From: Gammaproteobacteria bacterium
Lineage (GTDB): Bacteria > Pseudomonadota > Gammaproteobacteria > Methylococcales > Methylomonadaceae
DNA: 7,138 bases
Reading direction: 5' to 3'
Assembly (NCBI GenBank): GCA_024511045.1
Contig: JANEMG010000118.1
Span: forward strand, 1-7,138
Numbering within the stretch: the first letter of the stretch is position 1; every line of letters begins with the position of its first letter. Below the pieces are notes generated by a model. The model did no database searches and had not been told where the DNA came from. It worked only from the letters and a program-made list of their open reading frames with translations. The translations under genes and the position numbers were made by a program. Positions 1 through 6,305 of this stretch are shown piece after piece.

Positions 1-199
1 AAACATGAATGAGGCCTGTTTGTTTGTGTAATCAATGGCTTAACACACTGTATTAGACAGTAAAATCAGGCTTCATTCATCAATAACCTATTGTTTTTCA
101 AGCGAAAGAAACAAAATAAAACAAGAATATTGCCAAGCACTAATTTATCCGCCATATTAGTCGGCCCTAATATTCATTGCCCCAAAAAATTGGGAAACT
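1..199. other. AT-rich non-coding tail beyond the operon
   Basis: No credible gene is seen here. The stretch is much richer in A and T than the coding DNA to its right. It holds the 14-bp inverted repeat at 5-80, a short dyad ATATTAG/CTAATAT at 154-160 and 167-173 with a six-base loop, and a weak CCCAA/TTGGG hairpin at 181-185 and 190-194. The last two lie just past the stop of the cytochrome gene and might end transcription of the minus-strand operon. Neither has the GC-rich stem directly followed by a U-tract that would make a clear intrinsic terminator. Confidence 0.5.
5..80. repeat. 14-bp imperfect inverted repeat (5-18 / 67-80)
   Basis: ATGAATGAGGCCTG at 5-18 is answered by CAGGCTTCATTCAT at 67-80, an inverted repeat with 13 of 14 positions complementary. 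In a plus-strand RNA the single exception would be a G-U pair; in a minus-strand RNA it would be an A-C mismatch, so any folded RNA is better read from the plus strand. The 48-bp centre contains a smaller hairpin, ACTGT (47-51) with ACAGT (57-61). It is followed at 81-93 by CAATA-ACC-TATTG and then TTTTT. It could be a small palindromic element, the terminal repeats of a miniature transposon, or a structured RNA ending in a weak terminator. No gene is associated with it inside the window. Confidence 0.6.
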
Positions 200-215
200 T
201 CAGTTGGGGAATTTC
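188..215 (-). repeat. Tandem imperfect 14-bp repeat at the cytochrome stop codon
   Basis: On the minus strand GAAATTCCCCAACT (215-202) is followed directly by GAAGTTTCCCAATT (201-188), with 11 of 14 positions identical. The first copy covers the last codons of the cytochrome (K-F-P-N, then the stop). The second copy encodes K-F-P-N again, but in a different frame, because 14 is not a multiple of three. A small duplication here could have shifted the original 3' end out of frame, although chance resemblance cannot be excluded for such a short match. Confidence 0.35.
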
Positions 216-448
216 GGCATGGTGATGCCGCCGCCGTGGATTTTGTAGGCGATATAGGTGGGGTTGGCGTTTTTCTGTTCCAGGGAGAAGTACATGTTGG
301 CCGGCATGTCGTCGCCTGGGCTGTGGCATTCGACGCAGGCAGCCTGGAAGATCGCCTCTCCATCGGCATCGGCAGCAGGGGTGTAGTCGCTGGAGCAGCC
401 GCCCAGCGCCAGCAGGCTGACTATGGCCCATGGTGTTGCTTTGTTCAT
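200..448 (-). CDS. Small lipoprotein c-type cytochrome, apparently truncated at its C-terminus
   Basis: An 82-residue protein with a lipoprotein signal: a hydrophobic stretch (residues 6-16) leads to the lipobox L-G-G-C, with Cys18 as the expected lipidation site, so it should be anchored in a membrane facing the periplasm. The haem c motif C-V-E-C-H lies at 38-42 after an alpha-helix-like G-E-A-I-F-Q-A-A, and M77 in I-T-M-P is the likely sixth haem ligand. The protein stops five residues later, so the C-terminal helix that normally closes the cytochrome c fold is absent, and no other frame restores it. The ATG start overlaps the pyrC' stop as ATGA and is preceded by GGAG six bases upstream, which implies translational coupling. 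It is either a natural minimal form or a broken gene. The electron-transfer partner is unknown. Confidence 0.75.
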   Translation of the reverse strand: MNKATPWAIVSLLALGGCSSDYTPAADADGEAIFQAACVECHSPGDDMPANMYFSLEQKNANPTYIAYKIHGGGITMPKFPN

Positions 449-1740
449 GCATCGCTCCGGTGTGACTGGTGGTAAATGATTTTGCCGGCCTGAATGGTAT
501 GGGTAACGGCGCCCCGCATTGTCTCGCCCCAGAAAGGGGTGTTTTTTCCACGGCTTTGCCAGTGCGCGGCATTGACGCACCAGGTTGCGTGGGGATCGAA
601 AATACAGATATCGGCCGCGGCACCAACATGCAAAGAGCCGCAATCCAGCCCCAGAATGCCGGCGGGCCGGCTGGTCAATGCGGCAATACCTTGCTGCAGG
701 GTGAGCACTTTTTTCGCCACCAGACGCAGCAACAGCGGCAGCAGGGTCTCCAGTGCGGATATGCCGGGTTCGGTCTCGGGGAATGCGCCCAGTTTGGCAT
801 CGAAATCGTGCGGCTGATGGTCCGTGCTGATGGCGTCGATCACGCCGGCAGCGATGCCTTCGCGCAGGGCCTGCCGGTCGGCCTGGCTGCGCAAGGGCGG
901 AATGACATGGTAGGCGCTGTTGAAGGGTTCGATATCGTCTTCGGTCAGGTGCAGTTGATGCATGGCGGTATCGGCGCTGACCGGCAGATCGTCTTTCCTG
1001 GCCTGGCGCAGCATGGCAACCGAGCGGGCACAGCTGATCTGGCTGAAATGCACCCGGCAGCCGGTCAGCTTCACCAGTTCCAGGCATTGCGCCAGGGCGA
1101 TGGTTTCGGCAACTTCAGGGATGCCGGGCAGCCCATAGCGGGTCGCGAAGGCGCCTTCATGGGCGCAGCCCCGGTTGCTCAGGCAATGGTCGTTGGCCTG
1201 ATAGAGCAGCAGCAGTTCGTGGCTGGCCGCATATTCCATGGCGCGGCGCAGGATCAGCAGATTGCCCAGCGGCGGCTGGGCATTGCTGACGGCAATGCAG
1301 CCGGCCTGCTTCAGGGCGTACATGGAACTGAGTTCCTGTCCCTGCAGACCCCGGGTGAGGGCGCCAGTGGGATAGACCTGTCCGAAACCGGCCTGTTCCG
1401 CCTTCTCCCTGATCAGCTCCACGACTGCCGGACTGTCGATCACCGGGCGGGTGTCAGGGGGTACGCAAAGGGTGGTGAAGCCGCCTCTGGCTGCCGCCCC
1501 GGTTTCGCTGGCAACGGTGGCCTTGCTGGTCTGGCCCGGTTCACGCAGGCGGGTGCCGAGATCGATGAATCCGGGGCAGACGACTTGCTGTTCGGCATCG
1601 ATGCTCCGTCCGGCCTGAAAACCGGCCGGCCTGTTGCCGACAGCCAGTATTCTCCGGTCGCGAATATACACGGAGCCAATCATGTCTGTGCCGTTGACCG
1701 GATCGATGATGCGGCCATTGCGGATTTCCAGCTCGGTCAT
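445..1740 (-). CDS. pyrC': PyrC' (PyrX), inactive dihydroorotase homologue, aspartate transcarbamoylase subunit
   Basis: A 431-residue amidohydrolase-fold protein of the dihydroorotase family. The N-terminal signature reads G-F-I-D-L-G-T-R-L-R-E-P-G (57-69): both histidines of the usual D-x-H-x-H metal motif are replaced, by Gly62 and Arg64. The downstream site reads V-H-F-S-Q-I-S (230-236), with Gln where family members carry a ligand His, and the mid-chain H-x-E-D region reads Y-Q-A-N-D (180-184). Asp307 in S-T-D-H-Q-P-H is kept. The loss of metal ligands at several sites argues that the protein cannot catalyse the dihydroorotase reaction. In Pseudomonas this non-catalytic partner assembles with PyrB into the dodecameric class A enzyme. 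Its ATG overlaps the pyrB stop by four bases (ATGA), with AGAGGAA upstream, which fits two subunits made together. A separate active pyrC should exist elsewhere in the genome. Confidence 0.93.
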   Translation of the reverse strand: MTELEIRNGRIIDPVNGTDMIGSVYIRDRRILAVGNRPAGFQAGRSIDAEQQVVCPGFIDLGTRLREPGQTSKATVASETGAAARGGFTTLCVPPDTRPVIDSPAVVELIREKAEQAGFGQVYPTGALTRGLQGQELSSMYALKQAGCIAVSNAQPPLGNLLILRRAMEYAASHELLLLYQANDHCLSNRGCAHEGAFATRYGLPGIPEVAETIALAQCLELVKLTGCRVHFSQISCARSVAMLRQARKDDLPVSADTAMHQLHLTEDDIEPFNSAYHVIPPLRSQADRQALREGIAAGVIDAISTDHQPHDFDAKLGAFPETEPGISALETLLPLLLRLVAKKVLTLQQGIAALTSRPAGILGLDCGSLHVGAAADICIFDPHATWCVNAAHWQSRGKNTPFWGETMRGAVTHTIQAGKIIYHQSHRSDA

Positions 1741-2711
1741 CGTCTGCGTTCCTCTCTGGTTTGCATGGCCATGCTCATGACCGCCATGCGTACCGCGATG
1801 CCGAAGTTCACCTGCTGCAGAATCACCGATTGTGCTCCATCGGCGACGCTGGAGGCAATTTCCACGCCGCGGTTGATCGGTCCGGGATGCATGACGATGG
1901 CATCGGGTTTGGCGATGTGCAGTTTCTCTTCATCGAGACCGAAGCACTGGAAATATTCACGTTCACTGGGCAGCATTGCGCCGCGCATGCGTTCTTTCTG
2001 CAGGCGCAGCATGATAATGACGTCGATGTCCTGCAGACCCTTGTGCATATCGTGACAAACGCTCACCTGCAGACTCTGCGCGTGGGCGGGGAGCAGTGTT
2101 TTCGGGGCGATGACCCTGATCTCCTCGACACCCAGAATATTCAGGGCATGAATCTGCGAGCGGGCGACACGGGAATGCAGGATGTCGCCGATGATGGCCA
2201 CCCGCAGTCCGGAGAAATCCTTTTTGATGCGCCGGATCGTGAACATGTCCAGCATGGCCTGCGTGGGATGGGCATGCTGCCCGTCGCCGGCATTGATCAC
2301 GCTGATGCCGGGTACGACGTGCTGGGCAATGAAGTGGGCCGCGCCGCTGAGGGAATGCCGGACGATGAACATGTCCACCTGCATCGCCTCCAGGTTGCGG
2401 ATGGTGTCCAGCAGGCTTTCCCCCTTGGCGGTCGCCGAGGTGGCGATATTGATGTTGAGCACGTCTGCGGAAAGGCGGGTCGCGGCAAGATCGAAGGTGG
2501 TGCGGGTGCGGGTGCTGTTCTCGAAAAACAGGTTGACGATGGTTTTGCCGCGCAGCAGCGGATATTTTTTCACCTGCTGTTCGGACATGCCGGCAAAGGA
2601 CTCCGCGGTATCCAGTATTTCCGTCAGCAGGCTGCGGTCCAGGCCCTCGATGCTGAGAAAGTGGCGCAATTTGCCCTGTTCGGTCAATTGCAGATGGCGG
2701 CTGTTATGCAT
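1737..2711 (-). CDS. pyrB: Aspartate carbamoyltransferase, catalytic subunit
   Basis: A 324-residue protein that joins carbamoyl phosphate and L-aspartate to give carbamoyl aspartate, the committed step of pyrimidine synthesis in the cytoplasm. The family signatures are all present: the carbamoyl-phosphate loop F-E-N-S-T-R-T-R-T (63-71), the mobile lysine in A-T-A-K-G-E-S (Lys96), H-P-T-Q (148-151), the aspartate-binding R-L-Q-K-E-R (236-241) and H-P-G-P-I-N-R-G (275-282). The opening Q-L-T-E-Q-G-K-L-R-H-F-L-S matches the Pseudomonas-like group, which supports the chosen ATG; AGGA lies about ten bases upstream. The downstream pyrC' overlaps it by four bases and pyrR lies 128 bp upstream. No pyrI-type regulatory subunit gene is present, as expected when PyrC' takes part in assembly. 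Confidence 0.97.
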   Translation of the reverse strand: MHNSRHLQLTEQGKLRHFLSIEGLDRSLLTEILDTAESFAGMSEQQVKKYPLLRGKTIVNLFFENSTRTRTTFDLAATRLSADVLNINIATSATAKGESLLDTIRNLEAMQVDMFIVRHSLSGAAHFIAQHVVPGISVINAGDGQHAHPTQAMLDMFTIRRIKKDFSGLRVAIIGDILHSRVARSQIHALNILGVEEIRVIAPKTLLPAHAQSLQVSVCHDMHKGLQDIDVIIMLRLQKERMRGAMLPSEREYFQCFGLDEEKLHIAKPDAIVMHPGPINRGVEIASSVADGAQSVILQQVNFGIAVRMAVMSMAMQTREERRR

Positions 2712-2839
2712 TTCTGATCAATCCTGCTGGTGTTGCACCTGTTGGATTTTGAAGTTTACGGGCTGAAAAATCCGGCAATGTTCAAAGGGACTCCGGGATC
2801 TGAGTCTGGCTGCCATCGATGCTGCGGCCGTCCTGCGGG
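2712..2839 (-). promoter_or_regulatory. pyrR-pyrB intergenic leader with a weak PyrR-loop-like hairpin
   Basis: This 128-bp gap is the largest inside the operon. On the minus strand it contains GACTC (2806-2802) and GAGTC (2793-2789) flanking the loop AGATCCCG, and a six-base stem CGCAGC/GCTGCG (2848-2843 with 2826-2821) that starts inside the pyrR 3' end. The loop sequence GATCCCGGAG faintly resembles the Gram-positive PyrR RNA-binding consensus (ARUCCNGNGAGGNU), but it lacks one base and the final GG. A T5 run follows about 20 bases after the hairpin, too far away for an intrinsic terminator. No convincing sigma70 promoter was found. Regulation of pyrB here by PyrR is therefore possible but unproven. 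Confidence 0.25.
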
Positions 2840-3361
2840 TTACGCAGCCCGGTCGGCGGTATCATGCAGGACGATGCCCAGCGGTTCCGGGCCGGTCAAT
2901 TTTATCCTCTGTCCGGGGCGCAGGGAAATGATGCTGCCGCTGCAGTCCGGGCGCAGGGGGATTTGTCTGCCGTCGCGTTCGATCAATACCCCCAGCAGCA
3001 CCTGTCTGGGGCGCCCGTAATCGAAGATTTCATTCAGTGCGGCGCGGATCGTTCGCCCGGAATAGAATACGTCGTCGATCAGCAGAATATTGCGCCCTTC
3101 GATATGCACGGGCAGCTGGCTGGGTTTGACTTTGGGATTGACGCCGACCTGGGAAAAATCATCGCGATAGAAGGAGATGTCCAGTTTCCCCAGGGGTTCC
3201 CGGATAGCCAGTCTGCGATGCATCTCCTCGGCCACCCAGACGCCGCCGGTATGAATGCCGATCATGATCGGGTCGTCCAGCTTGCGCTCTGAAATTTTTT
3301 GGCGCAGCGCCACTTCCAGGTTGTCCAGCAAAGAGGGTATGTCCAAGTTGTGATCAGTCAT
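2840..3361 (-). CDS. pyrR: PyrR, bifunctional pyrimidine regulator / uracil phosphoribosyltransferase-like protein
   Basis: A 173-residue phosphoribosyltransferase-fold protein. The PRPP-binding signature N-I-L-L-I-D-D-V-F-Y-S-G-R-T (91-104) is intact. Flanking blocks also match PyrR: G-I-H-T-G-G-V-W-V-A (35-44), L-D-I-S-F-Y-R-D-D (60-68), D-Y-G-R-P (114-118) and the L-I-E-R-D-G-R-Q-I-P-L-R-P-D strand (126-139). PyrR proteins sense PRPP and uridine nucleotides and control pyrimidine genes; some also make UMP from uracil. In Gram-positives control works by RNA attenuation, whereas in Pseudomonas-type bacteria the mechanism is less settled. The gene overlaps the end of ruvX by eight bases and precedes pyrB, its likely target. 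No strong ribosome site precedes the ATG, so translation is probably coupled to ruvX. Confidence 0.94.
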   Translation of the reverse strand: MTDHNLDIPSLLDNLEVALRQKISERKLDDPIMIGIHTGGVWVAEEMHRRLAIREPLGKLDISFYRDDFSQVGVNPKVKPSQLPVHIEGRNILLIDDVFYSGRTIRAALNEIFDYGRPRQVLLGVLIERDGRQIPLRPDCSGSIISLRPGQRIKLTGPEPLGIVLHDTADRAA

Positions 3362-3818
3362 GTCCGGTTGTCTGTTGATTGAGCCAGGATTGCAGAATCA
3401 GCTGCGCGGCAAGCTGGTCCTGCACCTCCCATAGTTTAGCAGCATTGACGCCGAGTTCATCGTAGAGCATCTGTTTCGCCTCGAAAGTCGAAAGTGCCTC
3501 GTCGATCTGATGCACAGGCAGTGCATAGCGTCCGTGCAGCTGCCGGCAGAATTTCAGCATCCTGGGCGTGATGGGATTGTCGGCGCCATCGGCCTGCCGG
3601 GAAACGCCCACCACCAGACCCGCCGGCCGCCATTCTTCGAGCAGTCGTGCCAGCGCCTGCCAGTCGGGCTGCTGCCTGACGGATCGGACGGTGCACAGGG
3701 GGCTTGCAGTGCCAGTGGTCAATTGCCCGACCGCGACGCCGATTTTCTTGTTGCCGAAATCGAAGCCCAGATAGGTGTCGCTGGTCCGGGCTTTCAGCAG
3801 TGGATCGGTACTAGCCAT
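3354..3818 (-). CDS. ruvX: Putative pre-16S rRNA nuclease / Holliday junction resolvase-like protein RuvX (YqgF)
   Basis: A 154-residue RNase H-like protein of the YqgF/RuvX family, whose E. coli member has been linked to 16S rRNA 5'-end maturation. The first acidic residue is in Y-L-G-F-D-F-G-N-K-K-I-G-V (Asp20). The V-V-G-V-S-R-Q-A-D-G block (69-78) corresponds to the usual G-x-P-x-x-x-D-G. The second acidic site lies in D-E-A-L-S-T-F-E-A (106-114), and the last is the Asp of V-Q-D-Q-L-A-A (Asp134). The common D-E-R-L-S-T form has Ala in place of Arg here (Ala108), a small departure. The length is near normal. Its ATG lies inside the 3' end of yqgE (8-bp overlap with the restored yqgE frame), and its own end overlaps pyrR by eight bases. 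Confidence 0.94.
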   Translation of the reverse strand: MASTDPLLKARTSDTYLGFDFGNKKIGVAVGQLTTGTASPLCTVRSVRQQPDWQALARLLEEWRPAGLVVGVSRQADGADNPITPRMLKFCRQLHGRYALPVHQIDEALSTFEAKQMLYDELGVNAAKLWEVQDQLAAQLILQSWLNQQTTGHD

Positions 3819-4375
3819 GGCCTGCCGGGCCGGTCAGCAGGCTGATGTCGATGCCCAGCTGTTCGGCGGCCGCATTCCAGCGTTGACTGAGCGGCAAGTC
3901 GAACAGGATGTGCAGGTCGCAAGGGGTGTTCAGCCAGGCATTCTGCTTGATTTCGTTCTCCAGCTGCCCTTCTCCTCCAACCGGCATAGCCCAGTGCGAC
4001 GAGCGCCTTGTCGGGGCCGCGTCCCGTGGCCAGCGCTTCCAGAATGTCCCGTGATGTCGTCAGGGCGATCGCGTCGGAAACGACCAGCGTCGAGTCCCAG
4101 CTTGCGCCTGGCGAATGAATGACGAAGCCGCGCTCCGGCTGTACCGGCCCGCCGGCGTAAACGGGCAGGTCATTGCTTTCGGCGTGCGTGGCTTCGATCT
4201 TCATCTGTTTGAAGATTTCACCCAGTTTCATTTCCGCCGGCCTGTTGATGACGATGCCCAGCGCGCCATGTTCGTTGTGCTGGCAGATATAGGTCACGGT
4301 ATGGAAAAAATTCGGGTCGCCCAGGGTGGGCATGGCAATCAGAAACTGATTGTTCAGATAACTGGTTCCGTTCAT
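3811..4375 (-). CDS. yqgE: YqgE/AlgH family protein with a +1 frame break after Trp133
   Basis: Residues 1-133 are a clear YqgE/AlgH (UPF0301) protein: N-N-Q-F-L-I-A-M-P-T-L (8-18), G-A-L-G-I-V-I-N-R-P (37-46), Y-A-G-G-P-V (73-78), L-V-A-L-G-Y-A-G-W (125-133). In the starting frame the chain then becomes an unrelated Arg/Ala-rich tail, stopping at 3794 (193 residues). If one base near 3976 is skipped, the family sequence resumes as G-E-G-Q-L-E-N-E-I and ends A-G-H-G with TAG at 3813-3811. The sum is 187 residues, the usual family length, and overlaps ruvX by eight bases, like its neighbours. The break falls on AGG-AGA-AGG. It may be a sequencing error, a recent inactivating insertion or, less likely, programmed +1 frameshifting. 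The function of the family is poorly defined; AlgH was named for alginate regulation in Pseudomonas. No clear Shine-Dalgarno site is seen. Confidence 0.85.
3968..3979 (-). other. Frameshift site in yqgE
   Basis: On the minus strand the sequence TGG-AGG-AGA-AGG-G interrupts the conserved Y-A-G-W-G-x-G-Q-L-E block. Omitting one A (plus-strand T3976 or an equivalent base) gives TGG-GGA-GAA-GGG, which restores W-G-E-G-Q-L-E. The same purine run contains AGGAG, a Shine-Dalgarno-like core, and two to three consecutive Arg codons that are typically rare. Confidence 0.8.
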
Positions 4376-4417
4376 GTATTATAGTATCGGCGGTAATCGC
4401 ATAGCCTGCAAATTTTA

Positions 4418-5296
4418 TTATTTTGCCACCATTCCCGATTCATCGGAAAACTGCCAGACCCTGGTGATCACCAGCACATCCAGTTCCTTGCGCAATTCCT
4501 TTGGCAGGGGGGCAAAGGGAGCGCTGATTCTGACGATTCTTTTCGCGGCATCGTCCAGGGCCCGGTAGCCAGAGGATTTGCTGATGCGGATGCTATAGAT
4601 GCTGCCATCGTGATTGATGCCGACAGACATTTTCAATGTCCCGGTGAAATGTTTCTTTCTGGCGATTTCCGGATAGTTGAGGTTGCCGGTACGCTCCACC
4701 TTTTTCTGCCAGTCCATTATGTATTGCGCCGCGAGATACTTGTGGGCGCTCACCGAATTGAGAAACTTGATCCGGGTCTCCTCGCTGCTTTTGTGCTGAT
4801 GCCGGATCGTCGCTCCCAATTGGGCAACCTGCCTGGCCAGCGCATCGGGTGAGATTTTCGCGTGATCACGGCTGATCGTGGCACTGTTGGTTTTCTGGGC
4901 AGTGGCCAGTTTGACCTCGGATTTTTTTTCGGTCAGGACTTTTTGTGCGTTTCTGGGTTTTTTCGGGGTGACCTTTTGCGGCTGAATTCTTTGTTGTCCC
5001 TCGCCGTAGCTGGGAATTTTCTGCTGCAGAGGTTCTGGTTTGTCCCGGGTGCTTTTGCTTCCCGCGCCCTGCTGGTTTTCCTGGGCCAGAAACCGGGCCT
5101 TTTCGGGGACGTTTTTGCTCGGCGAGTTGACCAGTGTGATGGTGATGGATTTATTGATTTTCTCCTTCTGCTGCATGTTGAAGCCGATGCCCATGATGAC
5201 AACGGCATGAACGATTACGGCGACGAACAGGGCGATCAGCAGGGAGTCGCTGACTGATGGCGAGACAGGCGGGTTGAAAACGGGTTGAGCAGTCAT
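4418..5296 (-). CDS. tonB: TonB-family energy transducer protein
   Basis: A 292-residue protein with the TonB layout. A short cytoplasmic N-terminus is followed by one membrane segment (about 18-38), which carries a His (His30) at a position typical of the ExbB/ExbD-contacting helix. A long hydrophilic, Lys/Gln/Pro-rich periplasmic linker follows (about 60-150), with K-V-T-P-K-K-P at 108-114. The C-terminal TonB domain runs from about 195 to 284, including L-N-Y-P-E-I-A-R (206-213), G-T-L-K-M-S-V-G-I (219-227), D-G-S-I (230-233) and V-I-T-R-V-W-Q-F at the end. It would transmit proton-motive force to outer-membrane receptors. No exbB or exbD is nearby. In Pseudomonas aeruginosa the gene at this locus is a TonB paralogue (TonB3) connected to twitching motility rather than to classical iron uptake. 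The ATG overlaps the gshB stop as ATGA, with no evident ribosome site. Confidence 0.92.
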   Translation of the reverse strand: MTAQPVFNPPVSPSVSDSLLIALFVAVIVHAVVIMGIGFNMQQKEKINKSITITLVNSPSKNVPEKARFLAQENQQGAGSKSTRDKPEPLQQKIPSYGEGQQRIQPQKVTPKKPRNAQKVLTEKKSEVKLATAQKTNSATISRDHAKISPDALARQVAQLGATIRHQHKSSEETRIKFLNSVSAHKYLAAQYIMDWQKKVERTGNLNYPEIARKKHFTGTLKMSVGINHDGSIYSIRISKSSGYRALDDAAKRIVRISAPFAPLPKELRKELDVLVITRVWQFSDESGMVAK

Positions 5297-6255
5297 GTTG
5301 TTGCGGATTGTTGCAGGTGGTTTTCTATATGGTTCATCAAGGTGGCGCTGATGTTGAGCTTGAATTGCCGGTCCAGCTCCTGAACGCAGGTCGGGCTGGT
5401 GACATTGATTTCCGTCAGGTAATCGCCGATCACGTCCAGGCCGACGAACACCAGGCCTTTGTCTTTCAGGGTCGGGCCGACCTGGGCGGCAATCCAGCGG
5501 TCTCTTTCCGTCAGCGCTCTCCCTTCGGCACTGCCGCCGGCCGCTAAGTTCCCGCGGGTTTCACCTTTCGCCGGGATGCGGGCCAGGGCATAGGGAATCG
5601 GTTCGCCGTCGATCAGCAGGATGCGTTTGTCGCCAGCACTGATTTCCGGCAGGTATCGCTGCGCCATGATGAAACGGGTCTTGTGCCGGGTCATTATCTC
5701 AAGTATGACAGAAATATTCGGGTCATCCAGGCGCAAGTGAAAAATAGAGGCGCCACCCATGCCATCCAGCGGCTTGACGATGATTTCCCGGTGCTCCGCC
5801 AGGAAGTCCCGGATTCTTCGGGGCTCGCGCGCCACCAGCGTTTCCGCGCAGCACTGGGGGAACCAGGCGGTATAGAGCTTTTCATTGGCGTCGCGCAGGG
5901 ACTGCGGCTTGTTGACCACATGGACGCCGTGCTTTTCGGCGCATTCCAGCAGATAGGTGGCATAGATATATTCCTGGTCGAAGGGCGGGTCCTTGCGCAT
6001 CAGAATCACGTCGAGGTTGTCCAGGGCGATATTTTGTTCGGCGCTGAAGGCAAACCAGTGCTGTGCGTCGCGCTGAACCTGCAGCAGCCGGGTTCTGGCA
6101 AACGCGCGCCCGTTGCGCAGATGCAGGTCGTTCAACTCCATGTAATGCAGCTCCCAGCCGCGCTGCTGGGCTTCCAGCAGCATGGCGAAGCTGGTGTCCT
6201 TGTCGATGTTGATCCGCTCTATGGGGTCCATGACGATGCCGAGTTTTATTTTCAC
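5293..6255 (-). CDS. gshB: Glutathione synthetase
   Basis: A 320-residue ATP-grasp enzyme that adds glycine to gamma-glutamylcysteine to complete glutathione in the cytoplasm. Recognisable blocks are the N-terminal G-I-V-M-D-P-I (6-12), M-R-K-D-P-P-F-D (86-93), V-N-K-P-Q-S-L-R-D-A-N-E-K (114-126), the ATP-grasp loop I-V-K-P-L-D-G-M-G-G (159-168), A-K-G-E-T-R-G-N-L-A-A-G-G (229-241) and the metal/ATP site E-I-N-V-T-S-P-T (282-289). The length is normal for the bacterial enzyme. The start codon is GTG at 6255-6253. The next in-frame ATG (residue 9) would remove the first strand of the fold, so GTG is preferred, although the upstream ribosome site is weak. It is the first gene of the minus-strand operon and has its own promoter. 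Confidence 0.97.
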   Translation of the reverse strand: MKIKLGIVMDPIERINIDKDTSFAMLLEAQQRGWELHYMELNDLHLRNGRAFARTRLLQVQRDAQHWFAFSAEQNIALDNLDVILMRKDPPFDQEYIYATYLLECAEKHGVHVVNKPQSLRDANEKLYTAWFPQCCAETLVAREPRRIRDFLAEHREIIVKPLDGMGGASIFHLRLDDPNISVILEIMTRHKTRFIMAQRYLPEISAGDKRILLIDGEPIPYALARIPAKGETRGNLAAGGSAEGRALTERDRWIAAQVGPTLKDKGLVFVGLDVIGDYLTEINVTSPTCVQELDRQFKLNISATLMNHIENHLQQSATT

Positions 6256-6305
6256 TGATTGCGGCCTGCTGTGTTGGAAATTTTCTGGAAGAACCGAAAA
6301 ACAGC

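Noticed and set aside
154..194. Hairpins after the cytochrome as an intrinsic terminator
   Set aside because: The stems are short and AT-rich (ATATTAG/CTAATAT; CCCAA/TTGGG) and neither is followed directly by a U-tract; too weak to call.
200..1087. 295-codon minus-strand frame reading into the cytochrome
   Set aside because: Only the last 82 codons look like protein (lipobox and C-x-x-C-H). The upstream part is an out-of-frame reading of pyrC'; the ATG at 448 with a GGAG site is the sensible start.
469..2055. 528-codon open frame on the plus strand
   Set aside because: It lies antisense to pyrC' and pyrB, which carry unmistakable family motifs; its translation shows no recognisable domain and reflects codon bias on the opposite strand.
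1761..2717. 318-codon open frame on the plus strand
   Set aside because: It is entirely antisense to pyrB, with an unusual His/Gly/Asp-rich composition and no family motif.
4378..4383. Perfect TATAAT on the minus strand just before yqgE
   Set aside because: It sits two bases before the yqgE ATG, so transcription would start inside the coding region, and no -35 is found at a usable distance.
4862..5257. 131-codon plus-strand open frame
   Set aside because: It is antisense to the tonB linker region; its Phe/Leu/Gly-rich translation is the complement of a Lys/Gln-rich coding strand.
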